Assembly: GCA_964420835.1 (NCBI GenBank) | Contig: CAYQUO010000004.1 | Span: forward strand, 62,001 to 126,000 | DNA: 64,000 nucleotides | Direction of reading: 5' to 3' | DNA from: CAYQUO01 sp964420835 | GTDB taxonomy: Bacteria; Chloroflexota; Anaerolineae; Anaerolineales; Anaerolineaceae | Part shown: positions 33,446 to 42,760 of the stretch, piece by piece | Layout of the letters: every line of letters begins with the position of its first letter | How positions within the stretch are numbered: position 1 is the first letter of the stretch | Notes under the pieces: model-generated | What the model was told of the DNA's origin: nothing | Databases searched by the model: none | Seen by the model: only the letters and a program-made list of their open reading frames with translations | Program-made: the position numbers and the translations under genes

Positions 33446-35461
33446 TCAGCGGCGGCACTCCAGGGCCTTGAAAATGGCACCCGCCTGGTTGACCGATGGG
33501 GTTTCGCCATCTTCCAGGCGCCGCCACAGACCGCACACCGCCGGGCGGAAAAAAACATCCTCCATTGCCATCCTGCTTAACTCGGCTGCCTTGTCCGTGT
33601 TTCCGAGCCGGGCAAAGGATTCGATGAATACCAGCAGTTCTGCCGGATGAGCAAAGGTATAACCCTGGGTGGCGGCTTCCTCGTACAGCGCCACTGCCTG
33701 TTTCCAATCCCCTTCCTGGCGGGCGAGGTCTGCTTTTTCAAAATAGGTACACCAGGTGTGTTCCGGTTCAGGACCAAGAAAGCCGGGCGCCCTTGCCGGC
33801 GGCTGTTTGTCCGGCAGGATCAGGCTTGTATTGCTGAGGTGCAACTGGCTGCGAAAATCATCGCTCATCATGGATTCACCCGCCGATTCCGGTGTCAGGA
33901 TCCGCAGGCAGCCGGGAGGTTCATAGGCCGCCATGAGCAGGTGCCGGGTGTCACTCTGGAAACGAAGTGTTCCATATACCCATCCCTGGGGGGCTGCCAT
34001 TTCCGTTGGGGGAATGGACTTTCCCCACAGTTTATGGAATTCATCCAGGGAATATGGAAGTACAAGGGGTTTTTCGCCTGCTGTATAGGTGTAATTGAGT
34101 ACGGGGACCAGGAATTTATCCGTATGATAATTAAATGGCAGATAGTCCATCACGATCGATGTGCCTTGCTGCAAGCCCGGAGCCCTCCAGGCAAGCTGCC
34201 AGTAGAACTGGGTAAAGATGTTCCATTCCTTCCGGAAGAGATTGGCATTCTGGAAATGGAGTCCAACCGAAAGGCTGATCATAACAGCTAGGATCACTGC
34301 CTGCAGTTTCCGCCAGGGCAATATATGGACAAGCCCGGCCAGAAACAGGCTGGCACCGAGGATGAAGGCCAGCGTCGTTCGGTCCCATGGAAAGGTAAGT
34401 TGTAACGGCAGCCCGGTGATCCAGAACGGCCAGCCCGCCACCAGCATCGAGAGGAGCCCCAATCCCATCCCAAGCGCACCAGCCTTGATTGGATGTTCCA
34501 GTTCATCACCTCTGCCAAAAGAGAGGAGGAAGATGAGGGCAGGCAGGAAGGCCCCCACTACAATCGCCAGGTAAAACAGCAACGTGCGGCCGCCGGCGGG
34601 AAAGTTGAAGACCTGCACCCAGGTGCCCGCCCCCACTGTGAAAACGTCCCTGAGAATACGCACTGACAGGCCGCCAAGCCTGGTCCAGGCGCTTTCAGAA
34701 AGCCCGGTGACCAACTCGGGTTGATAGGTGGGGAATCCCTGGATGAAAACCCGCCAGTATAGAAATCCCAGGATGACGATCAGAAAGGGCAGCCAGCGCA
34801 GGACAAGGCTGCGCAGGAGGCTGCGGCCGCTCAAACCCTGGCGGCGAAGGGCAATATATAGGATGACAGGGCGCATGAGTTCCTGGCCAAAAAAATACTC
34901 CACGGAGAACATCCCCAGCGAAAGGAACCAGGAAAGGGCCTGGAAGAGATGGTTCCTGCGTTTATCCCGCACCGCCTTGACCATGAGATTGGCCGAAAGC
35001 AGATACATTCCCAATACGATGAAGTGGGGGAAGTACTCCACCGCCAGCGGTTGTTGCTTGAACGCCGGGAAGACGGCAAACAACAAGGCGGCAATTGCCG
35101 GCAGCCGCTTTTGCCGGGGAAAGAGTTCCCTGAGGAACAGGAAAAAAAGGATCGCATCCAGCCATCGGAGGCATAAAAGCAGCAGGTGGGCTATCCAGAA
35201 GGATTTACCAGTAAGCGCAGTTGCCAGGGCAAACAGGGGGGCTGCGAAAGGTCTCACCCAGGAGATGAACGCCATCACCCCCCGAAAACCAGCCGCATCA
35301 TAGACATAAACGAACGGCCAATCATCAGCGTACAACCCCATCCAGGGAACAAGCACCCCAAATGAAAGGATGCACAGCCATAGCAGTAAAACGGGGAATA
35401 TCCATCGTGGAACAACCCCGCTTCGTTCCACAGACCGAAACCAATGCGCCCAGTGTTTCAT
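33446..35461 (-). CDS. Large GT-C-like membrane protein, paralogue of the 25920-27995 gene
   Basis: The 671-residue protein has about 11 membrane helices and a C-terminal soluble part with TPR-like helices (FEKADLARQEGDWKQAV). It repeats the marks of its paralogue: LVPWMGLYADDWPF after the first helix and FPAFKQQPLAVEYFPHF further on. The Asp-Asp pair suggests a GT-C glycosyltransferase. The ATG chosen is 7 bp after a minus-strand TACAAT box and has no ribosome site, so the mRNA is probably leaderless. The C39 lipoprotein gene follows it closely. Confidence 0.68.
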   Translation of the reverse strand: MKHWAHWFRSVERSGVVPRWIFPVLLLWLCILSFGVLVPWMGLYADDWPFVYVYDAAGFRGVMAFISWVRPFAAPLFALATALTGKSFWIAHLLLLCLRWLDAILFFLFLRELFPRQKRLPAIAALLFAVFPAFKQQPLAVEYFPHFIVLGMYLLSANLMVKAVRDKRRNHLFQALSWFLSLGMFSVEYFFGQELMRPVILYIALRRQGLSGRSLLRSLVLRWLPFLIVILGFLYWRVFIQGFPTYQPELVTGLSESAWTRLGGLSVRILRDVFTVGAGTWVQVFNFPAGGRTLLFYLAIVVGAFLPALIFLLSFGRGDELEHPIKAGALGMGLGLLSMLVAGWPFWITGLPLQLTFPWDRTTLAFILGASLFLAGLVHILPWRKLQAVILAVMISLSVGLHFQNANLFRKEWNIFTQFYWQLAWRAPGLQQGTSIVMDYLPFNYHTDKFLVPVLNYTYTAGEKPLVLPYSLDEFHKLWGKSIPPTEMAAPQGWVYGTLRFQSDTRHLLMAAYEPPGCLRILTPESAGESMMSDDFRSQLHLSNTSLILPDKQPPARAPGFLGPEPEHTWCTYFEKADLARQEGDWKQAVALYEEAATQGYTFAHPAELLVFIESFARLGNTDKAAELSRMAMEDVFFRPAVCGLWRRLEDGETPSVNQAGAIFKALECRR

Positions 35462-35468
35462 GGAAATG

Positions 35469-35474
35469 ATTGTA
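35469..35474 (-). promoter_or_regulatory. -10 box of a probable leaderless GT-C-like mRNA
   Basis: Minus-strand TACAAT lies seven bases before the ATG, with no ribosome site between. Confidence 0.5.
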
Positions 35475-35610
35475 CCCTGCTTATGGGTTTCGAATACCAT
35501 GCAGTACAACCAAAATATCCATAATTGATCAAGTCGGCCCAGCCATCAGGTCACAGGCATTGTTCCCTCCGCATCTTCTTGTGTTAGACTTGGAAGACCG
35601 GAGGAGTTGG

Positions 35611-36606
35611 GTGCTCACGGAGGACTTCGCCCAGATGATATCGGTTCGTCAATTCCTCAAAGGATCCGATCCACTGCTGCGCTGGAAGATCAACCGCAGC
35701 CTCCTGCAAATCCCACCCGATGATCCAAACATGAAGTTGTTGGCTTCCACTGTCCGCCAGTGTGATCGTGTGCAACGGCTGCTGAAGGAACAGGAAAATG
35801 ACGGAACCGTCCCCCATCACCCTTATGCCAAATGGTATGGAGCACATTGGATCCTGGCTATTTTGGCTGACATGGAATATCCCGCCGCCGATGACCGCCT
35901 GCAACCCCTGCTGATTCAGGACCTGGATTGGATCCTGAATAAAAAGCCGGCCAGGATCAACGGCAGGTATCGCGTCTGTGCCTCACAGCAAGGGTATTCG
36001 TTGTATTCCATGCTCAAATTGGGTTTGTCCACGGATAAGGCGCCCGAGCTGGCCGGAAGGCTGATGGACTGGCAATGGCCGGACGGCGGCTGGAACTGCG
36101 ACAAGGCTCCTCTGGCGGATACCTCATCGTTCATGGAAACACTGATCCCCCTTCGTGCATTGGCGCTATATAACAGGTTATATAATGACATTGCCGTAGC
36201 GGAAGCCGCACAAAGAGCTGCCGAGGTTTTTCTGAGCCGCAGGCTATTTCGGCGCAGGTCAGACAACCGAATCATTGATGAAAAGTTCACCCAACTTCAC
36301 TATCCTTGCTACTGGCGGTATGATATTTTGTTCGGTCTGAAGGTTATGGCGGAAGTCGGCTTGATCCATGACCGCCGCTGCGAAGAAGCGCTGGACCTGT
36401 TGGTTTCCCGTCAATTGCCTGGTGGGGGTTACCCGGCAGAGGGCAGGTACTACCGGGTTTCTGAGCGGTGCCTTACTTCCAGCTCCCGTGTGGGGTGGGG
36501 GCCAAGAGGCAAATCTTTGAATCCCTACGTTACTGCGGATGCATGGTTCGTGCTCAAGGCTGCCGGTAAATACGATTTCGTCATAAACAATGGAGGATTC
36601 CTGTGA
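35611..36606 (+). CDS. Alpha/alpha-toroid protein with prenyltransferase/squalene-oxidase-type repeats
   Basis: The 331-residue protein consists of helical repeats of the terpene-cyclase/prenyltransferase toroid; the clearest is MDWQWPDGGWNCDKAP, a QW-like motif, and another is LVSRQLPGGGYPAEGRY. A single toroid of this size is too short for a squalene-hopene cyclase, and the DxDD catalytic motif is not seen, so cyclase activity is unlikely. The GTG start was chosen because GGAGGAG lies four bases before it; the frame is open further upstream into the divergent promoter. Its stop overlaps the YbaK gene as GTGA, so the two are coupled. Confidence 0.65.
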   Translation: MLTEDFAQMISVRQFLKGSDPLLRWKINRSLLQIPPDDPNMKLLASTVRQCDRVQRLLKEQENDGTVPHHPYAKWYGAHWILAILADMEYPAADDRLQPLLIQDLDWILNKKPARINGRYRVCASQQGYSLYSMLKLGLSTDKAPELAGRLMDWQWPDGGWNCDKAPLADTSSFMETLIPLRALALYNRLYNDIAVAEAAQRAAEVFLSRRLFRRRSDNRIIDEKFTQLHYPCYWRYDILFGLKVMAEVGLIHDRRCEEALDLLVSRQLPGGGYPAEGRYYRVSERCLTSSSRVGWGPRGKSLNPYVTADAWFVLKAAGKYDFVINNGGFL

Positions 36607-37085
36607 AGAATGAAATTAGTTCCAGCGCCAGGAAATTTCAAAAAACCGTGGAAGCAATGGGGTTGCCCTGCCAGGTCATGGAACTGCCTGCTTCCACTCG
36701 CACAGCCATCGAAGCCGCCCAGGCCATCGGTTGCGAGGTGGGACAGATCGTCAAATCATTGGTATTCAGGGTCAAGGCATCCGGAATGCCTGTGATGGTT
36801 GAAACCAGCGGCTCCAACCGGGTGGATGAAAGCATCTTGGCTGACCTGTGCCAGGGTGCCGTGGAAAAAGCCGGCGCCGACTTCGTGCGCCAGTGGACCG
36901 GGTATGCCATCGGTGGTGTTCCTCCACTGGCACATGTTCACAAGATTCAAACCTTTATCGATGAAGACCTGATGCAATACGAGGAGATCTGGGCTGCGGC
37001 AGGCACGCCGAATGCCGTCTTCTGTTTGAAACCACAGGACCTGGTTCACATGACCGGCGGAACGATCGTCCGCGTACATCCATGA
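36603..37085 (+). CDS. YbaK/ProX family aminoacyl-tRNA deacylase
   Basis: The 160-residue protein has the YbaK/EbsC fold: the TAIEAAQAIGCEVGQIVKSLVFR region with the conserved Lys, VETSGSNRVDESIL and GYAIGGVPPLAH. Family members clear mischarged tRNAs, such as Cys-tRNA-Pro (YbaK) or Ala-tRNA-Pro (ProX). The start is a GTG overlapping the previous stop, with GGAGG six bases upstream. Confidence 0.9.
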   Translation: MKNEISSSARKFQKTVEAMGLPCQVMELPASTRTAIEAAQAIGCEVGQIVKSLVFRVKASGMPVMVETSGSNRVDESILADLCQGAVEKAGADFVRQWTGYAIGGVPPLAHVHKIQTFIDEDLMQYEEIWAAAGTPNAVFCLKPQDLVHMTGGTIVRVHP

Positions 37086-37122
37086 AACCCTGCAAACCCG
37101 GACACTCACCCACCAGGTGGAA

Positions 37123-39066
37123 ATGAAAATCGGGGGACGAAGTGCAACACTGTTGAAAGCATTAACCGCCCTGTCCTTCCTGGAGGGGATGGTAGCCATT
37201 GTTCTGCTCATTTTCAACCCATTTCTGGGCAAGGGGGTACTTCACCGTAGCGTTTCCCGGGCTCAACTGGCCTTGATCCTGATAACTCTCCTCGGGACGA
37301 TCTGCCTGGGGTGGCTTTCTTACCGCCTGCTGGCCGGCAAAGGCTGGCCGGGAAACATCCTTGTTCGCTTGCGGGCATCGCTTCCTGTTCATCCATCCAT
37401 CCCCGCCTGGGTGTTGATTTTTCTCCTTTGTTTTATTCTGGGGGTTGCCATTTTCCTTTTGTTTGTCACCCATTTATCAGTTCGCTTGCAGGATTTCCTG
37501 TTCCCATACCCGCCCGTCTACCTGCGCAGCGTTGATATCCTGAGGGCTATTTTCCTGCGCCTTTGGCCGCTCCTGGCATGGGCGACCATGTTCTCATTAC
37601 AGGCGGCTCTTTACCTTCTGCTTTCCAGGCCTGCCGCAATGGCTGAGGCTTGTAAAACCGGTTTCTATGGCAGGGTTGCCCTCCTTCTTGCCATTGCCGC
37701 CGGTGCGTTGTTCCAATGGCTCGTCCTGATCCTTCAACTAAAGGTCTTCCTGGTCATCCAAAACTGGAAGTGGTACTTTAACACCCCGGAAGTTCCACCG
37801 AATCCTTGGATCATCTTTGCTCTCTTTTTTCTGATCCTGGCTGCGGCCTCACTGGTACTGTGGCGAACCAAACAACATGCCTGGAAGATCATTGTTTTGG
37901 TGCTTGCAGGTTACTGCATCCAGGTTGGTTTCGGTTTTCTGGGCGGTGGGGGATATGCACTCCTCCAGAAAAAATTCACCGGTTCGATCTTCGCCGGTTA
38001 TGCCCGCGCTGCCTCCGAACACCCTCCCATTTTGGCTGCCCTCCAGGAATACGAACAGCGTTACGGTTCCGATGGATACCTGGGTACCAAACCGCCAGGG
38101 CTGCTTCTCGTTTACCTGCTTACAGAACGCGCGTCCTCATTCTTCAACAACCCGGCCACCCCCGAGGGCCGTTTTCAGCAAATGACCTTTTTCATGGCCG
38201 TGGTCTTTCCGTTCATTAGTTTTCTGGTTCTCCCTCTTCTGTACCGCCTGGCCCGCCGGCTAGGAATGCTGCCGGAGGAAGCCGTCATTCCCCCTCTTCT
38301 GTATCTTGTCTGCCCGAATGTGATCCTGATCCCGATCTTTTTGGACCAGGTGTTGTACCCTTTCCTCTTTTTACTGGTGCTGACCAGCATTCACCGCCAG
38401 ATCGAGGCTCCGCGGCTTCCCGCGGCCTTACTGGCAGGTTTCGGTTGCACTGTGGCAGCCTACTTCAGTTTCTCCCTGTTGCCGCTGCTTCCATTAGCCT
38501 GCCTCTGGATCCTTGTTGACCATTTCCTCACATCTCCCCGCCCAGGGGTCAAACAGGTCCTTAAATCCATGGCAGGGTTGTTCCTGGGCGCACTGATCAC
38601 CACAGCCCTCCTGTATTGGCTGCTGAATTATGATATCCGTTTGCGATACGTCAACGCCCTGGCCAACCATAGCACCACGCACACATTTGCCTCCTGGGGG
38701 GAGCAGGTGCGCAATGCATTCGCCCTGAACAATGCCGAGATGGCAACCTGGGTCGGCTTTCCCGTCATCCTTCTCCTGCTGATCAACCTGGTTGTTGTTC
38801 TAAAGGATGTTCTGGGGCACAAGGCGAACCGGTTTCACGCCCTGGTTATCTCGACCTGGATCACATACCTCGCCATCCTCATCTTTGGCCGTACGAACGG
38901 GGAGACCCAAAGGTTGTACCTCTTCCTGGTACCGCTATGGGTGCTGTTTGCCGGACAGGGAACAATCCGGGCGTTCGGCCATCGAAAATTTCCCGTTTTC
39001 CTTGTGGTCATCCTTCAATTTACAACCATGCTGCTGACCTTTTTCTTCCAGGACTTCTATGCCTGA
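37123..39066 (+). CDS. Polytopic GT-C-like membrane protein of about 650 residues
   Basis: The protein has about 14 membrane helices. A large extracytoplasmic loop in the middle contains ALQEYEQRYGSDGYLGTKPPGL, reminiscent of the loop after an early helix in GT39-like and mannosyltransferase-type proteins, although the usual early Asp pair is lacking. I cannot assign a substrate. The ATG was chosen with AGG five bases before it; an in-frame GTG two codons earlier is possible. It follows YbaK by 37 bp and may be cotranscribed. Confidence 0.55.
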   Translation: MKIGGRSATLLKALTALSFLEGMVAIVLLIFNPFLGKGVLHRSVSRAQLALILITLLGTICLGWLSYRLLAGKGWPGNILVRLRASLPVHPSIPAWVLIFLLCFILGVAIFLLFVTHLSVRLQDFLFPYPPVYLRSVDILRAIFLRLWPLLAWATMFSLQAALYLLLSRPAAMAEACKTGFYGRVALLLAIAAGALFQWLVLILQLKVFLVIQNWKWYFNTPEVPPNPWIIFALFFLILAAASLVLWRTKQHAWKIIVLVLAGYCIQVGFGFLGGGGYALLQKKFTGSIFAGYARAASEHPPILAALQEYEQRYGSDGYLGTKPPGLLLVYLLTERASSFFNNPATPEGRFQQMTFFMAVVFPFISFLVLPLLYRLARRLGMLPEEAVIPPLLYLVCPNVILIPIFLDQVLYPFLFLLVLTSIHRQIEAPRLPAALLAGFGCTVAAYFSFSLLPLLPLACLWILVDHFLTSPRPGVKQVLKSMAGLFLGALITTALLYWLLNYDIRLRYVNALANHSTTHTFASWGEQVRNAFALNNAEMATWVGFPVILLLLINLVVVLKDVLGHKANRFHALVISTWITYLAILIFGRTNGETQRLYLFLVPLWVLFAGQGTIRAFGHRKFPVFLVVILQFTTMLLTFFFQDFYA

Positions 39067-39188
39067 TTCAAGTAACGGACACACTCCGCCAAAAACCCCC
39101 CTCTATGGAACACCCGCCGGCGAAAAAGCCACCTTGGTTAAGCAGGTGAGGGGGTTCATGCTCCAGCGTCTCGCAAAGGAAACCAGCC

Positions 39189-40199
39189 ATGACGGATAAA
39201 ATACTACCCCTCGGGAAACTGCCCCATCGCTTGCTTGGGGAGATGCTGTCACTTGCGCCGCCACCTGGCAAGGACCTGATCCTTGGGCCTGGGGTCGGGC
39301 TGGATTGCGCCGTAGTAAATGCTGGCGACCGCCTGCTCGTCTACAAATCCGAGCCGATCACCTTTGCAACCGAAGAGATCGGCTGGTACTCCGTACAGGT
39401 GGCCAGTAACGATATCGCCACTACCGGCGCCCTGCCCCGTTGGTACCTGGGTGTTCTTCTGCTGCCGGAAGGCAAAACCACTCCCGACCTGGTCATGGAG
39501 ATCTCCCGTCAGGTCTATGCAGCCTGCCAAGACATTGGCGCAACGGTCATCGGCGGTCACACCGAGATCACCTATGGCCTGGACAGGCCCATCCTGGTGG
39601 CGACCCTGGTTGGTGAGGTTTCTCCCAATAAATTAATTACACCCCGGGGTGCCAGGCCGGGAGACCGCCTGTTACTCACCAAGGGTGTCCCGATCGAAGC
39701 CACGGCCCTGCTGGCAAGGGAATTCCGGCATCAACTTGCCGGTGTGCTCACCGGGGTGGAACTCGAAGAGGCTGCCGCATTTCTTCATGACCCCGGGATC
39801 AGCATCCTGAAGGATGCCCGCATCGCACTGGGAGCCGGACGGGTGCACGCCATGCATGATCCCACTGAAGGCGGCCTGGCTTCGGCTTTTTGGGAACTGG
39901 CAGACGCTTGCGGATTTACTTTAATCGTTAACCCCGGGGCTGTACCGATACCACCATTGGCCGGAAAGATCTGCGCCCATTTTGGACTTGAGCCCATTGC
40001 CGCCATCGCATCCGGAGCGCTTCTGATGTCCGTACACCCCGGGGATTCAGAAGCGATCCGGGCTGCACTAACCTCCGTTGGCATCCCATGCGCCGAAGTG
40101 GGGCACGTCATGGAAGGCGGCCCCAATGTTCTTCTCGCCAACGGCAGTGAACTTTCCCGCCCGGAACGGGATGAGATCACCCGGGTCTTTGAATCCTGA
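39189..40199 (+). CDS. AIR synthase-related protein, HypE-like
   Basis: The 336-residue product has the two-domain PurM/HypE/SelD fold: GLDCAVVNAGDRLLVYKSEPIT, the ATP-binding QVASNDIATTGALPRWYLG, VIGGHTEITYGLDRP and the C-terminal MHDPTEGGLASAFWELADACG. HypE dehydrates a carbamoyl-cysteine for hydrogenase, but the C-terminal PRVC-type Cys tail is absent and no hyp genes are nearby. It is therefore a HypE-like ATP-dependent enzyme of unknown substrate. Confidence 0.82.
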   Translation: MTDKILPLGKLPHRLLGEMLSLAPPPGKDLILGPGVGLDCAVVNAGDRLLVYKSEPITFATEEIGWYSVQVASNDIATTGALPRWYLGVLLLPEGKTTPDLVMEISRQVYAACQDIGATVIGGHTEITYGLDRPILVATLVGEVSPNKLITPRGARPGDRLLLTKGVPIEATALLAREFRHQLAGVLTGVELEEAAAFLHDPGISILKDARIALGAGRVHAMHDPTEGGLASAFWELADACGFTLIVNPGAVPIPPLAGKICAHFGLEPIAAIASGALLMSVHPGDSEAIRAALTSVGIPCAEVGHVMEGGPNVLLANGSELSRPERDEITRVFES

Positions 40200-40218
40200 A
40201 CTGGGGGAAAAAGGAGGA

Positions 40219-42618
40219 TCAGGACACCACCAGGCGTTCCTGGCTTGTGTCGGCATCGGTTACCAACCGGGTCTTTCGCCGTTGCCGTGTGCCTTCCGGG
40301 GGGATGAAGGCCATCGCCTGGCCCATCTCGTCATTCATGACGATCCGCATGTGGCTCCGCGCCCGGTAATCGCTCACCCTGATCAGGTGCAGGCTTTCAA
40401 ACAGCACATCATCCACTTCGATCCATTCCCGAACGCGATTGGGGCAATGATAAAAGAACTGTCGGTTGAATACGGTTGCGGCATCATCCAGGTAGATGGC
40501 CAGGGGGTAGATCTGCGCCTCAAGCAGGTCCTGGAAGAAATGGGTCCCCAGGGATGGTTCGGGCTCCGGACCGATCTCCTTTCCGGCGATCTCCACCAGG
40601 GCTTTGCTGTTATAAATATCACCATAATCGATGGGAACGCCCAGGCCGGAGTTGGAACTTCCCCACCTGCCCGGCCCAACACAGATGAACGCCTGCTTTT
40701 CCAGGGCGGCATTTAACCTGCCAATGGCACGCGCAAGTTCAAATCGACGGTTCTGTGTTTCGAGGCCGAAATACTTCTCGGGCGGGATGAAAACCACCAG
40801 GTCTACGTGCGGCACATGCCCTTCCGGCACCACGAAGTGGGTGGAAAAAACAATATCCTCCTGCCTCAGGTCGGTGGGCATGGGCATTTGTTCGGTGGGT
40901 GCCAGGTGGCTTTGCGGGCGGCATTGCAGCACGTACATGCGCAGGGTGGGTTTGCCAACTGCTCCTTCCTCCACTTGAATGGTAAATTCCATATCCACCG
41001 GTCCACCATAGGCTTTTTCCAGCACCTGCAGCATTTCCCTCATTTGCTCGGCGAACGAGGTCCTTCTAAGCAGTTCGTCGAAAGTCAGCACCAGTTTCGC
41101 CTGGTCCCCGCCCAACACGCTGCTCTGAAGGGACACGAAATACCCATCTTCATCCATTTGGGCTAGGTACCTTAATGGGGGATAGCGGGAATCCAACACC
41201 TCGTGTATCGGCAGGGATCGAAACTCATTCGCCTCCAGGTCAATAAGGTCCACAAACTGCTGGGAATACCGCCGGATCGTCTTCGGGTTCGTCGATGGGC
41301 GTAATAGCGGGTGGCTCAGGGCGATAAGCCGGGGGTAATCGTTCCCCACCCTGTCCACCGCCCGTGTCCCCAGGCCCCAAACCAGGCGAACGAATCCGTC
41401 CTCCCGGCGGATCAAGGGGGTCCAACGGTACAGGTTCCGGCTGAAGGCCACCCCTGCTCCATGGGGGAGGAAGTACTTCCCATAACGCTCCCCCTGCACA
41501 ACCTGCATCAGGATCGCCATCCGTTCATCGTAATCCTGCAGCCCTTTTTGCCGGCGGTAAAGCAGGGCATTGGGGTTAAGGGTGGATCCATACACCCGGG
41601 CAACCGCCGAGGTCAGCGCTTTCAGGTTCTCATCGGGTTTTCCCTGGTTGGGGAGGAAAATGCTTTCATATTTACCTGCGAATGAGGTCCCAAAGTTGTC
41701 CTCAAGCAAGGAAGACGAACGGACAATGATCGGTTTGGGACCAATCATGGCCAGTATGCTTTCGAATTTTTCCACCAGGTCGGGGGCAAACTCCCCTTCG
41801 TTGTATTCCTTCAGAATGGTCGGGTAGTCGGCCCGCATTTCCGGTTCGCTTTTGTACTTTTGGTCATTCCAGTGGGTAAGGTTGTTGACCGACATGAAAT
41901 TGTAGAATTCGTCGGCGCCGATGAAGAAGGATTCGGCTGACTTAAGATTGTTGGAGAGGGATGCATCGGTTGTCTGTTCGAGGATGCGCATCGCCAGCAG
42001 CATGCCTGCGGCCTTCCCGCCGATCCGCCCGGCGCCAATCTTCCGACGCCGAACCTCAGCAAGATCCGAAATGGTGAACCAATCCTTGGCAATATTAATG
42101 TACTGAAGTTGATCGCTGATCAGCCGCCGTATCAGGACCACCTTGGTTTCCTGGAGCCGGGGTTCATAGGGCGCCCTTTCCTCCGCCGGCAGGTGTTCAA
42201 TGGTCATTGCCTGGTCAAACACAAGTTCCTGGGGAGCCAGTTCCGGGTTTAAGGAAAGCAGCATGTCCTTCACAGCGATCCCGCGTTCCGCCAGCACCTG
42301 GCTGACGATCTTTTCAAAATCCTGAAGGGACAGGTGCTGGCTGAACGCCAGATCGGTCAATTGGTCGCGAACGGAATTTACCCGCAAGTCCCAAAGGGGG
42401 ATGCTCTCCTCGCTTAACGGGTCGGTCAGGCCTTCACGCTGTTGTGAATGAATGGCAGCCTCCATCACCTCGTTTTCGAATTGCTTGCGGGTGACAATGC
42501 CGCGCTGGAAGAGCTCCGCTCGCATGCCTTCACGGATCCTGCTGCTCAGGATGGGATACTGCGCCAGGGCAAGGTAGATGTTTAAAAGACGCTTGCTGGA
42601 GGTAACGGCAAAGGGCAT
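40219..42618 (-). CDS. PEP/pyruvate-binding-domain (PPDK_N) protein
   Basis: The 799-residue protein has an N-terminal part of about 190 residues without recognised fold, then a PPDK_N ATP-grasp domain (GRIGGKAAGMLLA, PIIVRSSSLLEDNFGTSFAGKYESIF, VVQGERYG). The C-terminal 300 residues (VDMEFTIQVEEG, GPGRWGSSNSGLGVPIDYGDI) complete the nucleotide site. The swivelling His domain and PEP-binding barrel of PPDK or PEP synthase are absent. It is a known but uncharacterised family; it probably transfers phosphate or uses ATP, and the acceptor is unknown. It follows dnaN by 142 bp on the same strand, with a terminator between. Confidence 0.8.
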   Translation of the reverse strand: MPFAVTSSKRLLNIYLALAQYPILSSRIREGMRAELFQRGIVTRKQFENEVMEAAIHSQQREGLTDPLSEESIPLWDLRVNSVRDQLTDLAFSQHLSLQDFEKIVSQVLAERGIAVKDMLLSLNPELAPQELVFDQAMTIEHLPAEERAPYEPRLQETKVVLIRRLISDQLQYINIAKDWFTISDLAEVRRRKIGAGRIGGKAAGMLLAMRILEQTTDASLSNNLKSAESFFIGADEFYNFMSVNNLTHWNDQKYKSEPEMRADYPTILKEYNEGEFAPDLVEKFESILAMIGPKPIIVRSSSLLEDNFGTSFAGKYESIFLPNQGKPDENLKALTSAVARVYGSTLNPNALLYRRQKGLQDYDERMAILMQVVQGERYGKYFLPHGAGVAFSRNLYRWTPLIRREDGFVRLVWGLGTRAVDRVGNDYPRLIALSHPLLRPSTNPKTIRRYSQQFVDLIDLEANEFRSLPIHEVLDSRYPPLRYLAQMDEDGYFVSLQSSVLGGDQAKLVLTFDELLRRTSFAEQMREMLQVLEKAYGGPVDMEFTIQVEEGAVGKPTLRMYVLQCRPQSHLAPTEQMPMPTDLRQEDIVFSTHFVVPEGHVPHVDLVVFIPPEKYFGLETQNRRFELARAIGRLNAALEKQAFICVGPGRWGSSNSGLGVPIDYGDIYNSKALVEIAGKEIGPEPEPSLGTHFFQDLLEAQIYPLAIYLDDAATVFNRQFFYHCPNRVREWIEVDDVLFESLHLIRVSDYRARSHMRIVMNDEMGQAMAFIPPEGTRQRRKTRLVTDADTSQERLVVS

Positions 42619-42715
42619 CGCTTCTTCTTTAAATTACTGGTTTATTAAAATCGAACCAGAGAACTCCCTGGTTTTTCAAAAAAATGGAGGATCGGCTCAT
42701 ACCGGTTGCCTGAAA

Positions 42716-42735
42716 GGCAGGAACTCGCTCCTGCC
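42716..42735 (-). terminator. Terminator-like hairpin after dnaN
   Basis: A 7-bp stem (GGCAGGA and TCCTGCC) with a 6-nt loop is followed on the minus strand by TTTCAGG, a weak T tract. It lies about 25 bp beyond the dnaN stop. Confidence 0.5.
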
Positions 42736-42760
42736 GCCCCGATGAATTAACGGTCGTTTG

